Positions 1 through 5,450 of a DNA stretch of 7,414 nucleotides are shown here, in pieces (the first letter of the stretch is position 1; each line of letters begins with the position of its first letter). Below the pieces are notes generated by a model. It was given only the letters and a program-made list of their open reading frames with translations. It did not search any database and was not told the DNA's origin. A program made the translations under genes and the position numbers. The DNA is from Lactobacillaceae bacterium UBA639 (GTDB lineage Bacteria; Bacillota; Bacilli; Lactobacillales; Lactobacillaceae). The stretch covers positions 310 to 7,723 of the forward strand of contig DBOT01000044.1 in the NCBI GenBank assembly GCA_002299975.1. The letters run 5' to 3'.

Positions 1-81
1 GCCGCCTGCGCCGCGACGGGGGAGATGCCGTCGTTTATGCGCCAGATGGACGCGACGGGTCTTGGCGTCACGAACGTCTAG
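1..81 (+). CDS. C-terminal end of an unidentified upstream gene (partial)
   Basis: The first reading frame is open from base 1 to a TAG at 79-81 and gives 26 residues ending in GLGVTNV. The start lies outside the window. Codon choice (GCC, GCG, CGC, ACG) matches the LysR gene that follows. The stop is directly followed by that gene's ribosome binding site, which is the usual spacing of consecutive genes on one strand. I do not recognise a family from so short a tail and assign no function. It could be a chance open frame, but the tight junction with the next gene makes a real C-terminus more likely. Confidence 0.5.
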   Translation, partial: AACAATGEMPSFMRQMDATGLGVTNV

Positions 82-91
82 GGAGAAAGTC

Positions 92-988
92 ATGAAGCTT
101 CAGCAGCTCAGGTATGTTGTTAAGGTTGCCGAATGCGGCAGCATCACCGAGGCCTCGCGCCGGCTCTTTGTGTCGCAGCCTTCGATTACCGCGTCGATTC
201 GCGATCTCGAAAACGAGATGGGTGTGCACATCTTTGAGCGCACCAACAAGGGCGTCATTGTGTCCGAGGAAGGCGAGACATTCTTGGGCTACGCGCGCCA
301 GGTACTCGATCAGGCCGACCTGCTCGAGGGCAAGTACAAGGGCGCATCCGAGCAAGTGCCGCACTTTAGTGTGAGCTGTCAGCATTATTCCTTTGCCGTT
401 AATGCGTTTGTCGACGTGATCCGTGAGTTCGATGCCGCGCGCTACGACTTTACCCTGCGCGAGGAACAGACTCACGAGATCATCGAAGATGTCGCGCACA
501 TGAAGAGTGAACTGGGCATTCTGTACTTATCCGAACATAACCGCGAGGTTATCGAGCGCATGCTGGCGGCCAACGAGCTCGTATTCGAAGGACTCTTCTG
601 CGCCACGCCGCACGTCTTTGTATGCGCCGACCATCCACTGGCGGACCACGCCAGCGTGACGCTCGATGACCTCGAGGAGTATCCGTTTTTGTCCTACGAG
701 CAAGGCAGCTACAACTCGTTTTACTATTCCGAGGAACTGACCTCGACGTTTGAGCGCCGCAAGAATATCCGCGTGCGCGACCGTGCGACCTTGTTCAACC
801 TAGCCATGGGCCTCAACGGCTACACGGTGTGTTCGGGCGTGATTAGCCACGAGCTTAATGGCCCCGGTATTATCTCGATTCCGCTCGATGTAGATGAATA
901 CATGGAGATTGGCATTATCACGCGCAAGAATACGACGCTCACGCGCTATGGACAGGCTTATGTCGAGGCCATCCGGAGGCATATCTAA
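92..988 (+). CDS. LysR-family transcriptional regulator (Coriobacteria-like segment)
   Basis: This 298-residue protein has the normal length of a LysR-type regulator. Residues 1-60 form the winged helix-turn-helix, visible as LRYVVKVAECGSITEASRRL followed by VSQPSITASIRDLE and the wing FERTNKGV. The rest is the two-lobed periplasmic-binding-like effector domain. I chose ATG 92 over the TTG at 62 because GGGAGAAAG (81-89) sits just before it and MKLQQLRYVV is the family's usual N-terminus. Of 20 Arg codons, 14 are CGC and only two CGG, unlike the regulator at 3965-4864. It lies upstream of, and in the same direction as, a methionine synthase-like gene whose leader carries LysR-style dyads. It may therefore control sulfur amino acid or methyl metabolism, but the effector is unknown. 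Confidence 0.93.
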   Translation: MKLQQLRYVVKVAECGSITEASRRLFVSQPSITASIRDLENEMGVHIFERTNKGVIVSEEGETFLGYARQVLDQADLLEGKYKGASEQVPHFSVSCQHYSFAVNAFVDVIREFDAARYDFTLREEQTHEIIEDVAHMKSELGILYLSEHNREVIERMLAANELVFEGLFCATPHVFVCADHPLADHASVTLDDLEEYPFLSYEQGSYNSFYYSEELTSTFERRKNIRVRDRATLFNLAMGLNGYTVCSGVISHELNGPGIISIPLDVDEYMEIGIITRKNTTLTRYGQAYVEAIRRHI

Positions 989-1030
989 CCGGTAGCGTTT
1001 GATGTTGCTGTCTTGAGCTGTCGAAATGGC

Positions 1031-1058
1031 TATAGGAAAACTATATGGCAAACATATA
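1031..1058. promoter_or_regulatory. Two overlapping LysR-type operator dyads upstream of the MetE-like gene
   Basis: TATAG-N5-CTATA occupies 1031-1045 and TATATG-N5-CATATA occupies 1042-1058. Both have 5-base spacers and contain the T-N11-A signature of LysR boxes. The first resembles the published streptococcal/lactococcal MtaR/CmbR MET-box (TATAG ... CTATA), although that box has a 7-base spacer. They sit 79-106 bases before the methionine synthase-like start and downstream of a LysR gene. I could not pick a convincing -35/-10 pair here, so the promoter itself is not called. The binding protein is inferred from position only. Confidence 0.5.
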
Positions 1059-1136
1059 TAAACGCATATTTTACGATAACCAGGAGTGCGCTCATACTCT
1101 TTCTCGCCAAAGCATTCCATGCAAAAGGAGATTCCT

Positions 1137-2270
1137 ATGAGCAATTCCACCCAGCTCAAAGCGCCGTTTCGCGCCGATATCGTCGGCAGTTTTCTTCGTC
1201 CGCAGGCCGTAAAGGACGCCCGCGCTGCCTATGCGGCAGGCGCGCTTGATGCCGAGGGACTTAAGGCAGTCGAGGACGAGGCCATTCGCGATTTGGTGGC
1301 AAAGCAAAAGGCCGCCGGCCTGCAGGTCATCACCGATGGCGAGTTCCGCCGCAGCTACTGGCACCTTGACTTCTTCTGGGGTCTTCAGGGCGTCAAGCAC
1401 GTCACCCTCAAGCATGGCTACTTCTTCCATGATGAAGAAACCCGGAAAGATTCCGCTCAATTGACAGGTAAGATCAGTGGTGAAAATCACCCATTCGTCA
1501 AGGCCTTCGAGTTTGTCCGGGACCACGTCAGCGATGGTACCCAGGTCAAGCAAACCATTCCGGCCCCAGCCCAGTTCCTAGAAGAGTTCCTTCGTCCTGA
1601 AAACCAGGAAAACCTCAAGGAGATCTACCCGAACCTTGATGACTTCGACCATGACGTCGCCGCGGCCTACCACCAGGTTATCGAAGAACTTTATGCCGCT
1701 GGTTGCCGGACCCTCCAACTCGATGACTGTACCTGGGGAATTTCAGTAAACAACTTCGCTAACCTTAAGAAGAAAGACCCCAACGCTGATACCTCACAAC
1801 TGGTGGCTCTTCAGGAGCGCTTCCTGAAGGTAAACAACGCCGCCATTGCTGACCTGCCGGATGACCTCACCATCAACACCCACGTCTGCCGGGGGAACTA
1901 CCACTCAACCTGGGCAGCAGCTGGTGGCTATGGTCCCGTTGCCGACACCCTCTTTGCTCAGGAAAACGTTAAGGCGTTCTACCTTGAATACGATTCCGAA
2001 CGTGCCGGTGGCTTTGAACCCCTAGCCAAAGTTCCGGATGAGAAGTACGTGGTCCTGGGCCTGGTAACCTCCAAGAACGGTAACCTGGAAGACAAGCAGG
2101 CCATCATTGACCGGATTCACGAGGCCGCTAAGTTCCACCCACTCGACCATCTCTGTTTGAGTCCGCAATGTGGGTTTGCCTCAACCGAGGAAGGTAACAT
2201 CTTAACAGAGGACCAACAGTGGGCTAAGGTCGCTCTGGTTAAGGAAATTGCCCAGGAAGTTTGGGGATAA
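1137..2270 (+). CDS. MetE-core (YxjG/YxjH-type) methionine synthase-like protein, compositionally chimeric
   Basis: This 377-residue protein has the length and motifs of the short cobalamin-independent methionine synthase family (UROD/MetE-like TIM barrel). Family members are annotated as 5-methyltetrahydropteroyltriglutamate-homocysteine methyltransferase, but the true methyl donor of the short forms is uncertain. The expected zinc ligands are visible: His249 and Cys251 (THVCRGN), Glu284 (YLEYDSERAGG) and Cys345 (LSPQCGF). Conserved N-terminal blocks are FRADIVGSFLRP and DGEFRRSYWHLDFFWG. ATG 1137 is preceded by AAAAGGAG (1123-1130), which excludes the upstream in-frame ATG at 1086. Codon use changes inside the gene. 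Residues 1-98 use five CGC, one CGT and no CGG for Arg, and only GAG for Glu. Residues 99-377 use five CGG, two CGT and one CGC for Arg, and GAA about twice as often as GAG. The two parts probably come from different organisms. Confidence 0.9.
   Translation: MSNSTQLKAPFRADIVGSFLRPQAVKDARAAYAAGALDAEGLKAVEDEAIRDLVAKQKAAGLQVITDGEFRRSYWHLDFFWGLQGVKHVTLKHGYFFHDEETRKDSAQLTGKISGENHPFVKAFEFVRDHVSDGTQVKQTIPAPAQFLEEFLRPENQENLKEIYPNLDDFDHDVAAAYHQVIEELYAAGCRTLQLDDCTWGISVNNFANLKKKDPNADTSQLVALQERFLKVNNAAIADLPDDLTINTHVCRGNYHSTWAAAGGYGPVADTLFAQENVKAFYLEYDSERAGGFEPLAKVPDEKYVVLGLVTSKNGNLEDKQAIIDRIHEAAKFHPLDHLCLSPQCGFASTEEGNILTEDQQWAKVALVKEIAQEVWG
1353..1442. other. Compositional breakpoint: Coriobacteria-like to Lactobacillus-like DNA
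   Basis: The last CGC Arg codons of the left style are at 1347-1352. The first right-style codons are GAA GAA at 1434-1439 and CGG at 1443. The interval encodes one of the most conserved stretches of the family (SYWHLDFFWG to GYFFHDEE). Here two unrelated species could share long identical nucleotide runs. Everything to the left has the left-hand codon style and everything to the right the other. The frame is not disturbed. The exact point cannot be fixed from this sequence alone. Confidence 0.75.
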
Positions 2271-2274
2271 AATA

Positions 2275-2315
2275 AAAAAGTCATGACACCGCTCTGCAGG
2301 CGTCATGATTTTTTT
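2275..2315 (+). terminator. Rho-independent terminator of the MetE-like gene
   Basis: TCATGAC (2281-2287) pairs with GTCATGA (2302-2308). The stem is extended outward by a G-T wobble and an A-run (2274-2279) against a T-run (2309-2315). CC/GG pairs can form inside the loop. It begins four bases after the stop codon at 2270. Confidence 0.85.
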
Positions 2316-2352
2316 ATTTATCGTTTTATCAATCATTTAGCATTCATTATAT

Positions 2353-2389
2353 AAAAAGCAGCTGTGGATTTTCCCTCCGCAGCTGTTTT
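2353..2389. terminator. Bidirectional terminator between convergent genes
   Basis: Two copies of the self-complementary hexamer CAGCTG (2359-2364 and 2380-2385) pair with each other, with GG/CC inside. They are flanked by an A-run (2353-2357) and a T-run (2386-2389). The structure lies just after the minus-strand stop at 2396, so it most likely ends the minus-strand b5-like transcript. It can also act as a second stop for plus-strand transcription. Confidence 0.7.
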
Positions 2390-2395
2390 GGTGTT

Positions 2396-2638
2396 CTATT
2401 CAGCAAGTCTACCGACGACTGGCAGATCCTTTAATACCCGTTTACCATGGGGTGACTTTTCAAGCAAAACGTCGGTCAAGTCCTGACCGGCCAGGTTTCC
2501 ATGGTGGCGGCCACCCTGCCAGGCCGGTTTAGCAGAGACGTCATAGATTACGCCTTCAACTGCTACGTAGGCTGGTTGACCAGCTTGGCCATTGTACTTT
2601 GCCAGTTCATCCCTCGTTATTACCTTATCAGCCATCAT
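2396..2638 (-). CDS. Cytochrome b5-like haem-binding domain protein
   Basis: This 80-residue protein is one stand-alone cytochrome b5-like domain of the prokaryotic type. It shows ITRDELAKYNGQAGQPAYVAVEGVIYDVS at residues 7-35. The two candidate axial haem ligands are His45 or His46 (GGRHHGNLAGQDLT) and His64 (KSPHGKRVL). It ends PVVGRL, typical of the family. No signal peptide or membrane segment is present, so it should be cytoplasmic. A strong SD (AGGAGG, complement of 2644-2649) precedes two adjacent ATGs. Spacing is 5 bases to ATG 2638 and 8 bases to ATG 2635, so the second may be the real start. The gene follows the RibD-like reductase by 88 bases with no obvious terminator between, so co-transcription is possible. 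Its role as an electron carrier or small-molecule binder is not established. Confidence 0.88.
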   Translation of the reverse strand: MMADKVITRDELAKYNGQAGQPAYVAVEGVIYDVSAKPAWQGGRHHGNLAGQDLTDVLLEKSPHGKRVLKDLPVVGRLAE

Positions 2639-2726
2639 GATGACCTCCTTTAATTTTGGTAATTAAACCATACCATGAACCCTGACCTTACGCCTAGGAG
2701 GGCCATCAATGATTAAGCAAAACTTA

Positions 2727-3431
2727 TCAATCGTCCTTAGTAAAGAGCAGGTGGATCCCACCGTCGCCCAGCAATTCTGTCTTCGTAACCTTGAACCGTT
2801 GATTAACAAAGACCTGCTGGGTGTCGAAAGTCCCCTTCTTACTGGTATCCCCACTGATGTAGGGGGCCATCACTAGCGAGATTTCATCAACCAGGCCAGC
2901 CTTCAGGAAGGCCCCGTTGATCAGGGCACCGCCGCCCAGGGCCACCTTCTTGATGCCGAAGTACTGCCGTAGTTTAACCAGGGCCTGGGCAAAGTCAATC
3001 TCTGAGTCGCCACAGACCAGGTACGGGATCTGCATGGCCCGCAGGAAGGCCAGGTAGCGGCGGCTGGCGAGTTTGGTGACCACCTCAATCGCCCGGCTCT
3101 TCTTACCGGCATAGTCGAAATAGTTTTTCTCCCAGCCAGCACGGCCCCGCCGGTCAAAACTGACATCCCAGGTAGCCGAACTGATTCCCGCCGGTACCCA
3201 GTCCTGGTAGCCAATTCCCGTCGGATCATATTGGCTGAGGTCCGGGTGACCAGGCGCCGCATACATCACAATCGTGTTGCTACCGTTGGCATTGGTGTTA
3301 CTGATCTTGAAGAGGATATCGTCGTAGTAGTCGCCCGAGGCCTTGTCCCCTGGCAGGCCATCCCAATCACCATCAATCTTGCCGTCAATCGATTCATACA
3401 TATGCACAATTACCTTCGCACGTTCCATCAT
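2727..3431 (-). CDS. RibD C-terminal/dihydrofolate-reductase-fold family reductase
   Basis: This 234-residue protein belongs to the RibD C-terminal domain family (DHFR fold, NADPH-dependent). Residues 7-20 (VIVHMYESIDGKID) match the family's N-terminal strand and 'S-x-DGKI' motif. Residues 163-194 (VALGGGALINGAFLKAGLVDEISLVMAPYISG) are the diagnostic glycine-rich nucleotide-binding segment. There is no deaminase domain and no riboflavin gene nearby, so this is probably a stand-alone paralog with an unknown substrate rather than the riboflavin enzyme. SD AGGAGG (complement of 3437-3442) lies 5 bases from ATG 3431 and 8 from ATG 3428, the same double-ATG arrangement as the downstream b5 gene. 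Nearest neighbour downstream is that b5-like gene. A redox partnership between the two is possible but only inferred from adjacency. Confidence 0.88.
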   Translation of the reverse strand: MMERAKVIVHMYESIDGKIDGDWDGLPGDKASGDYYDDILFKISNTNANGSNTIVMYAAPGHPDLSQYDPTGIGYQDWVPAGISSATWDVSFDRRGRAGWEKNYFDYAGKKSRAIEVVTKLASRRYLAFLRAMQIPYLVCGDSEIDFAQALVKLRQYFGIKKVALGGGALINGAFLKAGLVDEISLVMAPYISGDTSKKGTFDTQQVFVNQRFKVTKTELLGDGGIHLLFTKDD

Positions 3432-3450
3432 CTATTCCTCCTTTGGTCCC

Positions 3451-3477
3451 ATTTTAAAACAGAAAAGGACGTGGCAA
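3451..3477 (-). promoter_or_regulatory. Candidate promoter of the RibD-like gene
   Basis: On the minus strand TTGCCA (3477-3472) and TAAAAT (3456-3451) form near-consensus -35 and -10 boxes. The spacer is short at 15 bases. The -35 lies within the terminator stem of the preceding gene. The expected start site gives a short leader before the SD. Confidence 0.4.
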
Positions 3478-3497
3478 AACCAGGTCTTGTCACGCCC
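3454..3497 (-). terminator. Rho-independent terminator of the HesB/IscA-fold gene
   Basis: Read on the minus strand, GGGCGTG (3497-3491) pairs with CACGTCC (3473-3467) with one G-T wobble. After one mismatch, CAA/TTG continues the stem. A TTTT run follows (3466-3463), with more T further on. It starts seven bases after the stop codon at 3504. Confidence 0.75.
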
Positions 3498-3503
3498 TCA
3501 TCA

Positions 3504-3902
3504 TTAACAATCGTGGGTACCACTGTATTCAGTTGAGACGGGTTCCGTGAGGTCAACGACTTCCAGGTTCTCCGTCAGGACCCCCTTGGTTGGACTCATC
3601 ATCGGCAGGGTGAAGTACTTCGGGTTGAACCGGACCTCCATCTGGTTCTCAAATTGGATGTTGGCGTACGGCTCACTCTTGATGTAGATATCACCGATGT
3701 TCGATTCGATCTTCTCGTCAAAGTCATGCAGGTCCATCCCCTTCTTGACAAAGATCAGCCGGTAGTTGGCATCCAGGTTGCAGTTGCCAATTGCGGAGAA
3801 CGGGCCGACCCCATCATCAAAGTCCAGAACAATCGTCTTGTCAGGACTCAGGTACTTGGCAACTCGCTTCTTGGCGTCATCAGTAAAGGTTAAATGCTTC
3901 AT
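3504..3902 (-). CDS. HesB/IscA-fold iron-sulfur cluster biosynthesis family protein, lactobacillus type
   Basis: This 132-residue protein resembles the lactobacillus 'iron-sulfur cluster biosynthesis family' (HesB/IscA-like fold). Supporting segments are LTFTDDAKKRVAKYL at residues 4-18, IVLDFDDGVGPFSAIGNCNLDANYRLIFV at 24-52 and the SNIGDIYI segment. I chose ATG 3902 because GAGGAGG lies 8 bases upstream of it; the upstream in-frame start at 3956 would run into sequence with no SD. Only two cysteines are present, Cys41 and the terminal Cys132, and the C-terminal Cys-x-Cys of canonical IscA/SufA is missing. The classic cluster-scaffold chemistry may therefore not apply. The gene lies 62 bases after the LysR gene on the same strand. 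A weak TTGGCT-N16-TAGACT promoter could be read in that gap. It ends at its own terminator. Confidence 0.78.
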   Translation of the reverse strand: MKHLTFTDDAKKRVAKYLSPDKTIVLDFDDGVGPFSAIGNCNLDANYRLIFVKKGMDLHDFDEKIESNIGDIYIKSEPYANIQFENQMEVRFNPKYFTLPMMSPTKGVLTENLEVVDLTEPVSTEYSGTHDC

Positions 3903-3964
3903 AATCGTGACCTCCTCGTTAGCTATCAATGACTTCAGTCTACGCGCTTTTGCCAAAAAGCCAA

Positions 3965-4864
3965 CTAATCTGCTTGGCGATCTTTACCATCCGGAACAAT
4001 TCGCTCCCGCAATAATTTAAGGAAGAGCTGGGCCACGTTTGGTAGCTGCCGGTCCTTATTCCAGATCAGAATGTTGGCGTCGGTAAGAACGGGCGCCAGC
4101 GGCCGAAAGACCAGGTCCTGGTCGTAAAGGTTGGCGATCCCGTCATAGGCTAGTGCCATTCCGGCGCCAGCCTTAACCAATAATTCAGCGTTGTAGAGGA
4201 GGTTGTAGCTGCCGACAAAATGATACTGGTTAATCAGGTCCCCTGCCCAGTCACGAAAGGTATCCTGCGCACGCGATTGAACCGATGTTAATAGCGACAG
4301 TCCCAGCAGGTCACCAGGAGTGATGACCTGCTTAGCCGCCATGGGTTCGGTTTTACGCATTAAAATCCCCCACCGGTTTTGGGCGGGAAGGGTAAGTGAG
4401 TTATAGTTCAGCAAGTTTTCGTGACCCATCACCACGCCAAACTCCAGACTCCCCTGGTCAATCTGCTGGCGGATTACTGTCGAGTCACCACTCGTCAGGT
4501 TAACACGCACTTCAGGATAGTCGCGAAGGATCTGGGCCAGGACGTCCATCATCGGCATCAGGGCACTGCTCTCGCCAGCCCCAATATCAAGAGTCCCACT
4601 GACCACCTCGTTGGCCTGGAGATGGTAGGTAGTCTTATCCACCAGGGCCGTAATCTCCTGGGCCCGTTCGTATAGATAGTAACCCTCCTGAGTCAGCTTG
4701 ATCTGCCGGTGCCCCCGCTCAAACAGGGTTACCCCGAGAGTTGTTTCCAACTCCATGATCTGCCGTGAAAGGGCCGGCTGCGAGATGTGAAGCCGGTGGG
4801 CCGCGCTTGAGATATTCCCCTCCCGGACGATTTCGATAAAGTAACGCAGTACCCGGATATTCAT
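3965..4864 (-). CDS. LysR-family transcriptional regulator, divergent from the acetyltransferase-hydrolase pair
   Basis: This 299-residue protein is a full-length LysR-type regulator. Residues 1-60 form the winged helix-turn-helix (MNIRVLRYFIEIVREGNISSAAHRL, ISQPALSRQIMELE, LFERGHRQIKLT). The remaining two-lobed effector domain starts near SGTLDIGAGES. ATG 4864 follows AGGAGG (complement of 4872-4877) by 7 bases. Its Arg codons are mostly CGG, in the lactobacillus style. It is transcribed away from the O-acetyltransferase gene, and the 115-base gap between them holds two LysR-type dyads and a good promoter. This is the classic layout in which the regulator activates its divergent neighbour and represses itself. 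The effector cannot be told from the sequence. It may be read through into the HesB-like gene downstream. Confidence 0.93.
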   Translation of the reverse strand: MNIRVLRYFIEIVREGNISSAAHRLHISQPALSRQIMELETTLGVTLFERGHRQIKLTQEGYYLYERAQEITALVDKTTYHLQANEVVSGTLDIGAGESSALMPMMDVLAQILRDYPEVRVNLTSGDSTVIRQQIDQGSLEFGVVMGHENLLNYNSLTLPAQNRWGILMRKTEPMAAKQVITPGDLLGLSLLTSVQSRAQDTFRDWAGDLINQYHFVGSYNLLYNAELLVKAGAGMALAYDGIANLYDQDLVFRPLAPVLTDANILIWNKDRQLPNVAQLFLKLLRERIVPDGKDRQAD

Positions 4865-4878
4865 TGTTCTTCCTCCTT

Positions 4879-4914
4879 ACATAACTTTTAATTATGTTTA
4901 TGCATTTAGCATAA
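4879..4914. promoter_or_regulatory. Two tandem LysR-type operator dyads in the divergent intergenic region
   Basis: ACATAA-N7-TTATGT occupies 4879-4897 and TTATGC-N5-GCATAA occupies 4898-4914. All four half-sites share the form RCATAA. The second dyad has the T-N11-A signature. If transcription of the acetyltransferase gene starts near 4954, the dyads are centred near -66 and -48. This matches the usual recognition and activation sites of LysR regulators. The first dyad overlaps a CATAAT that may serve as the -10 box of the regulator gene on the minus strand, which would allow autorepression. Confidence 0.65.
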
Positions 4915-4918
4915 GTAT

Positions 4919-4947
4919 TTCACATTTTAATTTTAGCTCATTAGAAT
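4919..4947 (+). promoter_or_regulatory. Promoter of the acetyltransferase-hydrolase operon
   Basis: TTCACA (4919-4924) and TAGAAT (4942-4947) are each one base from consensus and are separated by the ideal 17 bases. The LysR dyads end five bases upstream of the -35 box. The SD AAGGAGG (4967-4973) follows about 20 bases after the -10 box. Confidence 0.65.
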
Positions 4948-4979
4948 AAAATCAACAAATGCATTTAAGGAGGCCCACC

Positions 4980-5438
4980 ATGGTAACAAACAAAACCCTG
5001 AACTCACAGCAGATTGCTGACCTGGACGAGATTATCGAGCATAACCAGGAACTGGTACAGGAGCTCAATACTGGCGTCCATTCACCAGCCGAAATCCGGG
5101 AAGCAGTTGCCCGGTTAACCCAGCAGGAACTAGATCCGTCGGTCGAGATTCGCCTGCCCTTTTACACCGACTTTGGCCGGAACATCCACATCGGCAAGCA
5201 CGTCTTCATCAATAACGGTGCTACCTTCACCGACCTCGGCGGTATCTACCTGGCCGACGATGTCCTGATCGGTCCTAACGCGACCCTAATCTCCGTCAAC
5301 CACCCACTCGACCCGGCGGCGCGTCACGGGGTTGAGCTCAAACCCGTTTACGTTCGTAAAAACGCCTGGCTAGGAGCCAACACCATCGTCGCTGGGGTCC
5401 CTGCCCGGGTCATCAAAACAATCAAGCACAATCATTAG
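4980..5438 (+). CDS. Hexapeptide-repeat sugar O-acetyltransferase (LacA/Maa type), apparently with an internal deletion
   Basis: This 152-residue protein belongs to the left-handed beta-helix maltose/galactoside O-acetyltransferases, which transfer acetyl from acetyl-CoA to a sugar. Residues 56-110 are typical: VEIRLPFYTDFGRNIHIGKHVFINNGATFTDLGG, then VLIGPNATLISVNHPLD, with His108 as the expected catalytic base. ATG 4980 is preceded by AAGGAGG with a 6-base gap; the ATG at 4959 has no SD. Near the end NAWLGAN (128-134) is followed at once by TIVAGVPARVIK. In family members known to me roughly 25-30 residues lie between these (LPGVTIG..., GAGSVVTKDVPAN). The frame is intact, and GCCAAC at 5376-5381 fits deletion between short repeats. 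The missing part forms the last helix coils near the acetyl-CoA site, so activity is doubtful. It is first gene of an operon with the hydrolase. Confidence 0.82.
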   Translation: MVTNKTLNSQQIADLDEIIEHNQELVQELNTGVHSPAEIREAVARLTQQELDPSVEIRLPFYTDFGRNIHIGKHVFINNGATFTDLGGIYLADDVLIGPNATLISVNHPLDPAARHGVELKPVYVRKNAWLGANTIVAGVPARVIKTIKHNH

Positions 5439-5450
5439 GAGGAATTTATC

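Noticed and set aside
62..91. Upstream TTG start extending the first LysR protein by ten residues
   Set aside because: There is no SD before it, while GGGAGAAAG precedes ATG 92, which gives the normal LysR N-terminus. The extension overlaps the stop of the upstream frame.
68..499. 143-codon minus-strand open frame
   Set aside because: It is antisense to the LysR gene in GC-rich DNA with no SD or recognisable motif. It is a codon-bias shadow.
989..1136. S-box (SAM) or T-box riboswitch before the MetE-like gene
   Set aside because: The 148-base leader lacks the conserved riboswitch elements and any terminator/antiterminator hairpin. LysR dyads are the only regulatory signal seen.
1092..1553. 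153-codon minus-strand open frame spanning the junction
   Set aside because: It is the antisense shadow of the MetE-like gene, with no family features. It also crosses the likely breakpoint.
3946..3961. Hairpin GCTTTT/AAAAGC just after the second LysR gene as a terminator
   Set aside because: The stem is AT-rich and short, and no T-run follows it on the minus strand. It is not convincing as a terminator.
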